The notes under the pieces: generated by a model
Database searches by the model: none
Told to the model about the DNA's origin: nothing
Seen by the model: the letters and a program-made list of their open reading frames with translations, nothing else
NCBI GenBank assembly: GCA_037389465.1
Contig: JAZARR010000175.1
Location: 1,178,001-1,242,000, forward strand
Source: Baylisascaris procyonis
Taxonomy: Eukaryota > Nematoda > Chromadorea > Rhabditida > Ascarididae
Reading direction: 5' to 3'
Length of the DNA stretch: 64,000 nt
Made by a program: the position numbers and the translations under genes
Part shown: piece after piece, positions 25,901 through 40,900 of the stretch
Numbering within the stretch: position 1 is the first letter of the stretch
How the letters are laid out: each line of letters starts with the position of its first letter

Positions 25901-28900
25901 CGAAAACAAAAGAAAACACTGAGGAATGCAAAAAAAAAACCTCAAATAAACGATAAAATAATCTTTATAATAAAAATTAAATTCGCTTTTTTTTCATCGT
26001 ATCGTTTGATGGAATGAATCACTAGAAAACTTACCATCTAGCTATAAGAAACTACGATTAAAAATTTTTTTCTTATAGAATAATCAATTATGCAAAAAAT
26101 TAATGGAGCAGCATGAAATTTGCATAAATTTAGTCGAAAAAAAACGAGGACATGCTGGACATATCCCATCTCTTATAGAATAATCAATTATGCAAAAATA
26201 ATGGAGCAGCATGAAATTACATCATTTGAAAAAACTTCCTCTTTCTTCAGGATGTTTTCCTTCGTGGAAGCATCCAAGTCCTTTTTGTTTTATCACACCA
26301 AAACTACTAAATTCTTATCAATTATATTGGATGATACTGATTCTATAGTATATTATTGGAAAATTAAATACACTTTCAGCATCTCAAACACGAATTTGCA
26401 TTCACAAATGCTTTCCATTAGAAAAATTTCGAAAAAAAAAATGCAAAGAACGATAGCAACAAATTGTGGCGATTATGAAGAATAATTTAGAAAAAAAAAC
26501 CAGCTTTTTTTTTCATAAAATGCTCTCCAGTGCTTAGAGATTTTATAGTTGTTTTCACTCCTAGGAGACAATCTTCTTCATAAAAAGCCGGCTCTAATTA
26601 ACCACTTACTGTACATGAAAGATGCAAGATTTCCTCACAATTAACAAATACAATCAACAAGCGTGAATGTTGCTATCAGCTATAAAAATCCAACAAAATC
26701 ATTGTAAAATTTCCAGTAATAAGAACCTTCTGAAATAAAATTGCAGTAAAGCTTTGTATAATTTTATAAGCTTTTTTTCACTGCAGAAAAAGAAAAACTC
26801 ATAATGCATAAATAAGCACAAACATTTTGGCCATTAAATCGTCTGATAAGAGCGTAAGATTGCTGCTCCCATTATCATAAAGCAAGTTGTTAATCAGAGC
26901 GTAATACTTATCACTGCATTAGCAGTTATATGTATTATTAGACTTTCATTTCAGAATAGCTGATAAATAAAATAATATAATTTAATCTTCTCGCTTCAAA
27001 TGATAATATTAGAAACTATTAAATGTAATATTAAAAAATTTTCGCTTGCAAATATCAACTTACAATCATCTAGCCTCTTGAAATTTATATGCGTAGGTCG
27101 TTGAAGAGAAAGTGGCGAATGTGACACAGTTGAAGAGCGAAGCGAACGATGAGAAAAGAGCGATAGGCACATTTGCAGACAGCCTCTCACAAGTTGGAAC
27201 ATCGTATTTGATGGCTTTTGGATGTGTTTCGCTTTTAGTCTAATAGATTCGATGAGATGTGGCCAAGCTATATGCTTATCCACATTCATCAACCGATCCG
27301 TAACATTTAAACAAAGAGAGAAAATATAGTTATTTCATGATGCATCAACTTTACGTCCCCTTTGATTTATTAATTCGTATAATATTTTGACAGAAAATCG
27401 AAATAAGAACGCTACTTTGCATAAATTGAATGTTGGCAATATTCACTCAGACAAGTGTTAGATTAAATTAAAGGATGAGAGATATATATGCAGGAATAGA
27501 TCGTAATGGAGGATTTAGCACAAATACAGTTCATCAAGTAGGTAATCAAATACAGATGATACGGTAAAGGAAAACCCATTCATTAAAACGAACCAATGAA
27601 AATAAACGCCTCTTTATTTTTATGATGATTAAAAGTAATTGTTATATTTGCATATATTCTCTAAGGAAGAAGGTAAATACTTCAAAGCAGTATGTCCGCA
27701 TAGAATCGTTTAATGTCACATACTCTCACTTATCAGCATCTATGAGGAAATCTAGTTAAGGCATTAGGCAATGCAATTATCATGTGAAAAGCTATTGAAA
27801 TTAAAAAAAAAGAAAATGAATAGACTTTAATACAAATATCTAAGGAATACTAGCAGGACATTTGAGAATGGTGTTCATTGCAACAACAATATTCAACGAA
27901 GTATTTCACATGGGAAGAATGGGGCACTGAATATAAATTAACGAAGAATATATTCAAATAAAACAAAATCTGTGACTATCTCTCAATAACATTGAAAAAA
28001 AAACACTTCAAAAAACTTGTTGCATTTTTCCAAAAAGTTCGCTATCACTGTAGGTGTAGCGAACGCGGAACGCAAGCGGCAAACAAAACGAAATTTTTAT
28101 AATTGATGGTTAAACGAATGCACAACTGACCGTAAGGCGAAAACGTACTGAATGAAATCGAAATTACTGTCGAAGACGAAATTTGGACCGCTAGCAAAGT
28201 TGAAGCGATGTCGAATAGAATCGGATTGCCCAGCGAAAGAGTATCGAGGAGATTAAACAGTGAATATCGAAGTCGATCGGCGAACAAATATCGAAACTTA
28301 GTGAATAAGTTTTGAGGTCTATCGTCGGAAAAATATCGAAATCAGTGAATAAATGTCGAATTAGAGGAGAGCTAATATCGAATCAGACGAATAAATATCG
28401 AAATCGGAAGAAGACAGAGAGACGAAAGAGACCCAACTGTCGGTAGCCGCCACTGTAACCGCAACTCCCTATCGTAACTCGATGCGCAACTCCTTTCCAC
28501 CACTCCTCTCATAATCTGTTGCCTGCTTTCCCAGAGTCGAGGTCTCCCCCTTTGTTGGGTTACTCGGTTCGTTCATTTGGATAACACATTCTTTGTTAGG
28601 AAGTGAGACAGTACATCATTTTTGGAGGTGCGAGAGTTGCTAAGAATCGTCATTGTTTCGCGTTGACTCTCCACACTTCCAGTGGCGCATTTGTCTAGTA
28701 GCGCCTTCGTTGATCCTTTATGCCACTATGAATCATCACTACATCGCGATAATTCGCGACAGTAGGTAAGTAAAATTTACTTGCCCGAAAAAATATGCTG
28801 TTATGCTGAATTAGTGGCATAGCAGTATCTGAGTGCAACTTGTTGTGTACAGAAATTCACGAATTTTTTGTCTCAGCGTTAAATTCAATTAAAGATATGA

Positions 28901-31900
28901 AAAATTAATGCGATTAGAGGTCATTTTTTATTCATTCCTATTTAAAAAAAGACACAACAAAAAATATGATGAATGTTATTTTCCAATCAACATCGCATAC
29001 TTTACCGCCGCATAAATGCAGCCCACATATAAACACAAATAGACGCACAAATATTATATACACATAAAATGCTCGAATAGTAGAACTAGACAAGACGTAT
29101 GGGTCTATTGAATTCATTTTTTTACGGTAATTTAGACGACAGGTGTATGCACCATATACACAAAGTTGAACTTTTTATTTACGAAGAATAAATTTTATCA
29201 CCTTTAAAGTTGCAAAATATATATTTTATAAAAGAAAGAAAGAGAAAGAAAAGAAGATTCCGTGGAAGGTGATGACGATTTGAAACGTAATGTCTAATTA
29301 TCAAATACGATTGAATTTTTTTGAAAGAAAATAACATTTTGAAAAAAATTTTCGAGAAATTGGATGAAAAGAAAACAAAAATTTTTTCAAAGCGCTTAAA
29401 ATTTAAAACTTCTTTGTACAAATATTTATGCAAAAATAATTAACGATTGTTTTTGAAGATTGTGCTCATTTATATTATTGTTACTTTTCTAATTTCGATT
29501 TTTCTTTCTGATAATATTGGAAAAAAAGGTAAGCAAATATCACCTTTTATAATAAATAATAAAAAATTAACTGAAGGGTTATGGAAATGAATTTTTGAAG
29601 CACTTTTATATTTCAATAATGGAAGAGAATAGCGCGAAATTCATCAACATCATTAAATTTCAATGCGATAGCAAATATGCATTTACGGTAATATCTCACA
29701 GTATGGTCGGATTAATTGAAAATTCGCATGCATAATTGCGGAAGAGTCCACAGTTATTACCGTATAAAATATTACTGTATAAAAATAGAGAAAAACTTTA
29801 ATTACTGTATAAAATAGTTTGTGATTTTATTATTAATTACCAAAATAATCAACGTCTAGAAGATTCCTTATCATGGCAGTTATCTCAAAGATAGATGATT
29901 TCCATAAGTGCAGACAGTGAGTAATATTACATCTTTTGAACTTTAAGTGACAGTTTGAGGAAAAAAAACATTCCGTAAGAAAAAAAAAGATAAAAAAAGT
30001 GCAGAAAAAGACCATAGCATTCAGGCTTGAAGTTCAAAACTTTGACCTGCAAAGACAACCTTCATATGAAAGAGTCTCAACATTTGAGATTCCAATCTCT
30101 TCACCTACCACTTTCTTCCGTTGGTAAAAACTCAAGCACCTTTTCTTATTACAGCTATGCCAACTTCGGACAATTTCATGACCGGTTGTCAATAATTTCA
30201 TGACAGCCGCCTGTTGTGTCAAAATTTGCAATAGAAACTATGAAAGTTTAAACGCCTGAACGTAAAGGTGTGCGAAAGTATGAGATTAAGCGTAAAAAAA
30301 AACGACGTCGCAAATTCAAAAATAAAATAAAAACACACATACCAATCTTCTCGCCTGTTTGAGCACTGAAGAACGCCTGCGAGAGTTTGCGCACTACAAT
30401 AGAAGAATATTGCATCGAGTAAATCAAAGAAAACATCTTGTAAAAAGATAAACTACCAAAAGGGTATGGTATAAGGAATAGGTCGAAGGTTGGTATAGGA
30501 ATAGAAAATTCTAAACGTCACTATTCCGTTATTACATATTTCCATATCTGTCTTCAAAGATTTGAAAAAAAAAGCAGAATTTTTACTGCAGTACAATGTC
30601 AGAAATTAGTCTATGTAAGTAAATTTGAAGGAAACCGGCTGACGTTGATGTGTAAGAGGCTGACTTCTAAAATTCACATTCCTCTTTCACTCACGCTTAA
30701 TCAAATATGCACAGACGTAACAAGGTAAAACTAAACTAATATGGCGTTACATTTACTAAGGCATTGCAATCGGACATCACGTAAAGGTCATTTGTTCATG
30801 TTTGTGGAAATTCTGCTTGGAATTTTTTGAAAATTTCGTGCTATTTTTACTTAAAGGCTTACTCTTAGCTTATACTAAATACACCTCCGGCAAATATTGG
30901 TATATAAATTTCCGATCACCTCTCTATACTAGCCTTCTATATTTTGTAAAAATGTAAAAACTAACGATTAATGTATGCAAGAGGAACAAGTGGGAAAGAA
31001 TAAAGAGAACGATTGCAAAATACAAACTTTTTTTGAAATTTTGATCATTAAATTAATCAACTGAATAAACCAATACCTCATTTGCTTTCTTTTGCAGCAT
31101 GTAATCGGCGCATAAAATCTCTGCGGAAACGTTTCTTTTTTGTCTGTACTCAACCAAATGCAAAAAAAGAATTTACATACGTAAAGTTTATGGCACGCTT
31201 AATTGCTTGCATTCCATGCAGAAGATGAGAAGTGGGGAAAAAATTGAAGCGAATGAAGGATCGTTATAGCCATGAAATTATACTGCAGTAGCTATTGCAA
31301 TTTATGAATTAAAGTGGTCAGATGAGGACACACACAGACATACACATACATATACACAGACATGCACAGACACAACGTCTCAAAAATAGGCCAGGTTATT
31401 GCAAAAAGAATGCAAAAATCACCTAAAATTCTTATTTGACATGAATATTGCATATTAGGCATAATGAGTGACAAATCTAGGTAGATAATTTAGTGGTAAA
31501 ATTTTCAGATAAGTACAATTCATTACCAGTATGCATTGCATCATAGAAGGTAATGTGATAGACTGTTTGCAAAGGAAAAAATTTATGAAAGGATAATGCA
31601 ATAGAAAGATGAAGAAGAGATGCTCAATTTGTGAAGAAAAAATTCTCAATGAAATGAGCTTTTTGAAAATGCATTGCAAAATTGACGATAAAAGAAAAAG
31701 AAATTGCAAACAGAAATATAATCAATGAATTTTTCTTTCTTTTTTCTTCAAAAAGAATAACGAAAGAAATGAAAAAAATGTAGGCAATAATGAGGGAAAC
31801 TACATCTAAACATTTTTCGTTTGTTTCTATGCGTTTATTTATGCATCATCATGCAACAAAATCCAATTTACGAAAAATTGTGTCTGTCCATCTGCCTGTT

Positions 31901-34900
31901 TCTCTGTCTGCCTGCCTGCCTGCCTGTCTGTCTGTCTGTCTTCCTCTGTCTGTTTAGCAGTCATCTGGATACAACATGAGGAAATTTTGTGGGCAAAATT
32001 TCATTTGTATAATTGTGATCTATACCAACTGTGTCTGTACACATTTCAAGTGAATGCATCAGTTTCTGAAAACGTATGAGCACTCAGAAATAGCAGAAAA
32101 AAGACCTGTGCACTACTGCAAAAAAAAAATCTTTAGGTTTTTATGAGTGGCCAAAATTTATGACAGAATATAAAATATCCCCACTTCTTTTATTATTTAT
32201 TGATAACGTATGAATGTATGAATCTAGCTGGTCCAATCAGCTGAATAAAAAACAGCATATCATATGAGACTCTCTGGCTGATTTGTTCGTTTGTTTTTGT
32301 TGGAAAAAATGAAAGAGGTCATTAAATACTATCGAGGCGGAAACGCATTGAAAAATGAAAAAATTTTTTGAAAATTTTATAAATTCTAAACCATATGACG
32401 TCTTCGAATTTCCAGAAAAAAAAATATTTTGCATAAGTTTTTAGAAAATCGTATCGAGCTGAGGAAAATACACTAAATATTTTATTGTAAACATTTATTA
32501 TTAATTTTCTTTCAATATATCTTTTCATATTACTTCATTTTGAGAAAATAGAGATCGCTATGAAACATCTTCGATAATATTTGAGTAAAGCTAATTTTTT
32601 CACTAACAAATAAAAGTAACTTTAGTAACATAAGGAAAGTTCGAGAAGCGTATCACTTGTGAAAAAAAGATAATGTAAAATGCCCCATTATTCATTTCCT
32701 ATGTTGTTGTTCCTTCTTGAACAATAAAAAGTGAGTGAATTCACCTCGAATAAAAGCTTTTGTTTTTAGCAAAAACTATCGTTCCCTCCATTAGAAAGCT
32801 GGAAAACGTAACAGTTTCGGTTTTTTATGCTCTTTCATTATTTTATCTGCATATTGTTGTTTCAATTTTTCAGTGGTTATGATGCCTAGTCATTTCAATG
32901 TTTGTTGGATAAGCGCTTATACTTTTCATTTACTGAATTTTTCTGATGTATTATATTTATTATAAAAAGATATTTCAATCTCCTCTTTTTATTTTATCGA
33001 TACTATGCGTACAACAGCAAATAGCTAGAATATTTGGATATAACCTAGAAATTAAAATGTTTTTAATACCATCGCTTAGCTGGAAAAAAACAGATAAGTG
33101 GCACAATTATCAAGATAATATAAACCCCCAGGTAATACCCCATTAATGCTTCAAACTTGAGCGTTATATAAACTTGACAGATGGCTTCGTTAACGTCATC
33201 GAACTAGAAATGTCACTGCGACATTTTCATGATCGAATACAATAAATTCATTGAAGCGTTAACGATATTCGAATCATAACTGATGCAAATATGTCTATAC
33301 GATCACATCATCATATCCACTGACAATATATTTATGCGTAATTTAAATGAAGAATATTTTTTTACTAATATATCGGAAAAAAATTTTGAAGAATATTCCA
33401 TTCTTCATTTATTAGTGAAATCAAAGCGCTTCTTATTGCAGGAAATTTCATATTGCTGATCTATGAACAGTGACTGTACCTTGTTAACGTATTAAGGCTT
33501 GACATTTCGACGAAATGTGAAAATTTTTTTGTGAAAATATTTAAGAAAAAAAACTTGAACAACTTAGGTAGAAAATTCGATTTCAAAATTAAAAGAACAA
33601 ACAATTTTGCAATAAATTTTAATGACTGAATAAGATTTATTAAAGAATAAGATTTTGAATAAATGAGGGAAATTATATGAAAATCCCCCTATTCTCCCCC
33701 ACCACCCCTCAAGATTTAATCTACTCATCGTTTCCAATTCATTTATATAAAACGAATAAAAAATAAAGGAAGCCAGATATCTTCTATATTTTGAATTCTA
33801 CTTCGATCAAATTCCACAAAAGAGAACGTAAAGTTGACTGTCTCAGTATGAAAAGTTTTTTTTTCGAATTTTTAGTGACCTTAACTTGCAAATAGATCAT
33901 CTTAACACATTTGTGGATGCTGAAGTTTATTCCATCTTCTATTGGTTTGCAAGCAGTATTTATTCATTTTAAATCTCTAAAACCATTGCTGCAATTTAGA
34001 TGTGTTTTAATTCATTCATTCAAATTTCAAATGATTTCCGGAATATAAAAATGAAGAAATTAAAAAAAAAATTATCGACTTTTTCATAAAAACAGAGGCG
34101 AGAAAAAAATATTCGATATGTGATATGCTAAGCAGCATCTTTATTAGACATATTTCTTACAGAATTTTTTATTTTTATTTTTTTGAAAGAACAACATACC
34201 CCAGTAATAAGTTCTTGCTTAATAATGAAAATATTGCATAAAATTTTATTGTTGAGCAAGAATTTTTCAAGTTTTGTTTTAAAAAAAATTCCATTTGAAT
34301 GATTTCGCAGCAATTACTTTGAAAAAGATATGGAAAAATTAACTATGGGAGTTGATAGAATGCGTTGTCATGAAACTGAATCTAAAACTGAATCGGCGTC
34401 TAAAAGCAATGATAAAATATCACCAAAACATTTTGCTGTGAAATTAATCGTTTCACAAATCTCAATTAGAATATTCGTTTTTTAAATTAATTTAAGTAAG
34501 AGTGGAGGGAAATTGACAAAGTGAATGCTATTATTCTTCTTTAGTTGTTAATAACCCAGTATACAGTGTCGTCTATATCTGCGACAAAATATGATAACGC
34601 ACAAGGAAACTGGAGGGATAAAAGATCAGGCGATACTTTATATTATATTTATTAGATTTAATTTCTATAAGACTTCAAGGTTAGACCACTCATCTCTCAG
34701 ACACAGACGTATACATACTCAGACATTCGGCTACTATAAACCTTCCCTTGAAAAAGATTATGAGAGAAAAAAAGAAAGAAATTTAACAAAATAAGACTCA
34801 CATCCTCGTACAGGCATTTTCCTCAGTGCAGATTTTCCTTTCACTCAGTGTCGTTGAAGCGCCACCAAACTATATTGGCAGAGAAAAAAAAAGCATTCCA

Positions 34901-37900
34901 GTTTATCAGTGCGCAAATAAATTCAAGCAGTAGGAAGCAAATAAAATCACGTCAAGAATGGCTCACGATTTGGGCTTGTACTTCAGCAAAGTTTATAGTG
35001 GCAATCATGCATAAACTAGAGGACAATTTTTCTTTTGTTAGTCGACAATCAAGAAGCAGCAAAGCGTGCTGTAGGCAATAATTCATTCCTTTTATCTTTA
35101 TTTCCGAATAAATTAGTTTCAAGCAATCAATAATTCTCGTTTATATAATATGAGAAATATTTGAAATATAGTTGAGCATTAAAATTGCGAATGAAACTCG
35201 AGAGACGATGAATGTCAACTAGATATCGACTAGCATTGCGTGTCGAACACTGAACCGAAGAGGATATAGTCGTAGGCGTAATGATGGTGGTCAGATAGTC
35301 AGAGCAAATGCCACTAGTTCAATAATTTTTTTCTTAATAGAGAAATAGGTTAGAGAGGGAAGCTAGCTTGCAACGCAATAACGCCGTTTGCTTAACGTCC
35401 CGCATGCAGCGTTATGAAATATTTAGCCGCTTGTTCAATATGACATATATGCACAATTGAGAACGAGTGTGAAGCTTATAGCTAAAGGCATGTCCTTATG
35501 CTCGTAAGTAATAAGGCTTTATCACAAATAACCCCTCTTTGCAGATGGACTTCTAACTGAATTTGATCAACGTTTTTTGTATCGTTGGCCCTATAATATT
35601 GGTGAGTTTATATCCTCTATAAAACACTAGTATACCTCTACTCCATTCTCTGTCCATATTTCATAGCCTTCTTCAAGTTGAACATTTCGTTCAATAGTCA
35701 TCTAAGCCTTTATCCTCTCTATTTCAATACAAATTAAGCGCATCGATTAAAACGTGAATTTAAAAATACCCGTTGGCATATATTTGTGTTAGGCAACACA
35801 GCATTAAGAAAAGGCAAAAGATCAACAAATGCAATTAAACAGACTGAAATCAAACGTTGACCATTCAAAAGACAAGAAAGGATTGACGGGGAGGGGTCAC
35901 ACCGTTGAAATATTCAAGGTTACATATCCATTGACTTCAACAAACAATTTTTTCAACTGCTTCTCTCCATTAAAACAGTAATGCAGTCACCTCGGAGTTC
36001 TTGTTACTTCTTGACGAAAACACAACATTTTTCATGAAAAAGAGTTTATAAGTGTGATAATGAAATCACTCCTTATCCGTCGAGAAGAAGTCACTTTTAT
36101 GGTGTTGCTGCCTGCATTTAGCGGAACATCCGCTGTGTTGGATCTTATATTGCTGTGGTCCTATAGTTTGTAGGGTCTTAATGCGCTTGCAAAATTTTGA
36201 CCATTTAAATTGTGGAACATTTCGTCCATCGCGAATATACTTCATAATGTACAAATAGAAGAATGCAATTCACTAAAAAAAGAAAGGAGCATATTCGTGG
36301 AATTGCCTAGACTGCACACTGCATTAATTGCAGATTGCATTGATTCCGCACTGCACCAACTGCAGATTGATCGCATATGTTTGGTTAGAATGGCATTGCT
36401 TGAGTGAAGTTTTACACTACAAATGTCTTAAAAAGAAAACGATTCTTTCAAACTTATATTGTATAAATATCAATCATTTCCTATGGTATGAATTTTGAAA
36501 TAGGCCTGTCAGTAAGAATGAATATATAAATTTATGCATCTCATCTATATTTCTGTGAGCGCTGATGAATATATTTCAAAAATTGTGCTGTTATATATAA
36601 TGTGAAAAAAAAAAACGATAAATCAATAGCTTATCTATGAAAAATAGATCCTGCGATAAGCATTGAAATTAAGCTTTCCTTCTAATATTTGAAATTCATT
36701 CTTTCGATAACTTTGACATAGTAGTTCCACCCATCCTCCCCCACCCCCTTCGGTGATGCCTCTTCTCCAAAAAGCATATCATATTCGCATAAATTAGATA
36801 CATTAATGAGGCACAAGAATTGAAATGTTTGAGAGGAACAACAGAACAACATTGACGCCACTAGTTTCATCAATTTTTAGGTTCAATTTGGAATGGAAAT
36901 CTAAAAAAATTCGAGATAAAAGAGCGCTTCATACAGTGGACACAACAATATGCAGCTGTTATATCTCACGGGTGTTTTTGAAATGCTCTTAATCACGAGT
37001 GATTTCTCTAGAAATGCGAAATAATAGAGTCTCGCCGATCCAAATTGTTTCTATACAACGAAACCTATGAAGCTTATAATTGACGGGAACTTTCACTACT
37101 GAAGGGAATGAACCTATGACGTTTCGATTGCCAATGTAACGCCCTACCAATGAGCTATCGCTTACACCCTTATTTGCTAACATTATTCTTGGTTCGGTTC
37201 CGATCAGTTCACAAGCGTACATGATTCGTGCTAAGCTTGTTACTCCAATCATCAGAAATGAACTGATATTAACGGAATGGAATGATACAATCACTTTTTT
37301 TAAGCAAAGAAATATGAAGAGAAGATTATATTAGGGAAGAAGTAGAGAAGAAATATTCGATGCGTTCTGTTTTATAGTGAAGTTGATTCCATTCTCTCAT
37401 CGATCCATCTCCCCTCAATCCCCATCTCTCGAACCGCATTGCCATCTACCCCGATTAAGAACCTCAAACACTCCAAAATTAGCTCCTTAGCTTGAAAGCT
37501 CCAAAGGATTTTATATATCACATAGCAACTCCTTTTTTTTCGCAAAACCTATAACTAAGCTGCTACTAGTCAAATTTAATTCAACTTATTTCTTACGTTA
37601 ATTCAAAGTGAATATTAGCGTATACAATATTTTTCGACTGTGAAGTGTTAAAAAAATCTAGCCTCCATCTTCATTATGCTAAGGGAGATAAAACAGCTTT
37701 TTAAAATACAACTAAAAATTTGTGAGTTTGCAAATACGACTACAAAGTTGACAGCGCTTCATTAAGATATTCTACGAGACCTACACGCCCTCTGTAGGAT
37801 TATAAATGATAATTCATTTATTATAAGATAAGCTGAACGCTCTTCAGAGACTATTTACATGCTGACTCTATGAAATCTTATATTAGAATGGTCATTTCAT

Positions 37901-40900
37901 CGACTCGACACGAATTCAACGACACGCTTGCTCACATCGATAGGCCATGAAATAAAATTAGCGCAGCTGTCACACACACACACACACCCAGACATACACA
38001 CGCATGCACGCATTCATACATCAATCCAGGGAATCCACAAAATCCGAGACGTTTTCTTTTCCACTGAATAAAATCATACCTATATTGCCTATTGTTCCCT
38101 CTACTTTTTTATTTATAAATGTCGTTTGCACTTTTCCCTCATCATTCACATCTACAGGTATTGTGTTTCGCTTGAGAAGTCGGTCCATGATTCGTTCAAA
38201 AAAAAAAAAATCAATACCTATGAATGACGTCATTTGGAGATGAGTTTCCTTTCTGTCGGAAAAAAATCCCCAAGAATGACATCACTAAGACAAGAAGACT
38301 ACCGTTTGCGCTTTCCACGCTTTATACATATGAATGAATTCTTGCAAGAGTGAAATTATCGAAATCGTCACACTTCATCAGATATTTTTGCTACATTTTA
38401 CTTGTTGTTCATTTATCACCGCTAATAAGCCTAAAGAAAGGTAAGAAAGTTATCTGTTATGCAGAGATATATATTTGTGCATCGAAGACACTATTATTTC
38501 TCCTATCTTTCGCGAAGATTTCATCAAAACGTGGAAAAAATTTTATGAGAAAGGAAAACACTCTATGTGCTTTTTGGATTATATTAATATAAGGAGTGGA
38601 TTTTATAAGGGTAATGAATGATACAAGTATGCGAAATAATGCTCCGATTTCTTCAGTGAATCGATTTTTTTCACTAATAGCAGCAGTAAAGGATTCTGTG
38701 CGACTCCAGGAGTCGATCTATAATTCGTTCAAAAGAAAAATAACTCAAATTCGCCGATTATTTTTATCCCAATTATTATAATCTAGAGGACATTTACGTG
38801 GGTTTCACTCATCATACCTTGATGAAATATTGAATATATTCTACTTGTCAAGCAATAAAGATTACCTAGAGAGTTGAAATCAGATCAAGATGCCGATAAT
38901 CGATATCACTGAACTTAAATCAACTGAATAATGTTTAGAACCGAATTGATTGAAATGTATAAATAGAGTCCTAGGAGTAGATGAAAACATGGAAAACTGT
39001 CAAATAGCGCAATTCATTTCGCAGAGAAAATTTCATTTTTTTCTAATTTTTATGCTACATTCTTTTCACCGCTCAATATGAATGCAATTCAACAGCAATT
39101 TACAACAACCTCATTTGTGCATCACTTATTTTCTCATAATAGAGTGATAAAACAAATACAACAAAATATTTGAATTTCACATCTTTCCAGCGTTGTCGCA
39201 TTTTCCTTTTCATATACGATAATATAAGATGAAGTTTCGATTTAGATGAGCCAAAGCAACGTCCTGAGTAATAGATATTGCACTATCGTTGCACCAATTT
39301 AGTCAATCAACACTTTGGCTTTTTCGAATGTTGTCGCGGCAAATGTATCAATAGTGCAAACGCCACCCGACAAAAGCGCCAAACTTACAATTTTGTCTTT
39401 ATGAATGATTGTGTTGCGTTGCAATATGATTAGCATTCGATACGGCATCGTTTCTTTATGTTCAGATGAAAGTGAATTTCCTCTCAAATTCTCTGCTTAT
39501 TAAACATCAATGAAATATTTCAGTTGGCTATCCAATACTATTCATTAACTCACCCTAATTAACGAACGTTCTCTCGCCTAACTTGTCGATTGACATTTGC
39601 GTTGAAATGCGTTATCGTCATCGAGAGTCCATTTCAAACAACTCAATTAGCACTTAAAATAAATTGTTGTGCAGAGAGAATCTAGTGCTACGATAGCATT
39701 ATGACGACAATGAAAACTGCAAAGAGAATTTGCAAAAAAAAAAAAAAAAAAAAAAAAAACTGGAAGAACCAAGTCAGAGATAAGGACACTGCAGAGCTTA
39801 AAGAGAGATTCAATGCAATAAAAAGAGAATTAAGATCAAATTTATTCGGCTAGACTAATTGATTTTCTATATAAGCATTTATGATTGAGTAGCTATAAGC
39901 GCTAACGAATAGAGAGTACCATTTTTGATGATTTCAGATTATCACAAATGCAATAGAATTGTAATCTCGAAACACTGAAAAATGGCAGAATTGCTAATAA
40001 ATATGCATTATACGGAGGAGGGAGTGGATTCCTCCACATCTTTATGTAGTAGTATGGTCAGAAGCTTACTCTTCCATATACATCCCTCTTCCTTTATCCT
40101 ATGCTCCAATCTATGCTTATATCCATTGAGTCTATCAGACTTGTAGTTTAAAGTTTAAATTCGAGAATAATCAATAAGACTTGAAATTTGATAGGCTTAT
40201 CATATATTATAGGATTTGTTCCTATCTAATAGTTCACGTAGATCCACCAATTTCGAAATGCATTAAAGATGATAGAAAACTTGCATATATTTTTCACTAG
40301 TCCGTTTTTCATTTCATATAAATCATAGTAAAATGATTTTTTTTTGTGGTGCATGGGTGATCACATCAGCTAAAATATAAATCAGTATTCGATAGATTTT
40401 ATTTTGTGGTTTCATAGATATCTTGTAAAAGAAGTGATCGGTTAGATGAATCGTATAGAAAAGCGCTTATTACGCTAGCTTCAATTTTTTTTTGGTTTCA
40501 GTACTGAATATTTTTTTGAATTTTATTTTAAAAAATATTTAAATTTCAATATTTCAGTGTATTTTTTCGGTATTCTTCTTGAAAAAAAATTTTTCTCTCT
40601 ATCATCACTTCATAAAAACGCCCTCAAATAGCGGAAATCTTGATAATTTTCAACCATCGAATATGCTAATAGCGATTACTCAACATAATTTTTCACTATT
40701 ATGCGAAAAAATAGTTGTTTTGTGGCATTCAGCAGAAATTACAAGAGCTTATGTTCGGAAATACAACACTATCTCTTTGCAACATTACAGGAGCCGCTTA
40801 CTTTGAACTTATCTTCTTCTATTTGATGGTAACGACTCTGTTCATTTCATTGAAGTGCCCAAGTTTTATAGGCGAATAACAGGAAACAATCGCAATCTGT

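Larger units (their letters stand above)
13433..28049. other. rbf-1 giant intron 1, proximal part
   Basis: This is the exon-2 side of the inferred 38-kb intron. It contains a 67-base pyrimidine tract (13821-13887), a 43-bp tandem duplication (15743-15828), a 13-base C run (15659-15671), a TA repeat (16869-16938), a hydrophobic 197-codon frame (17692-18285), a TAAA repeat (22503-22573), G-rich tracts (about 23931-23985 and 25395-25455) and a 50-bp direct repeat pair at 26071 and 26171. No convincing nested gene or tRNA was found. Confidence 0.5.

Noticed and set aside
26120..26485. 121-codon plus-strand frame
   Set aside because: It overlaps a local direct repeat, has homopolymer-driven Lys and Phe runs, and matches nothing recognised.
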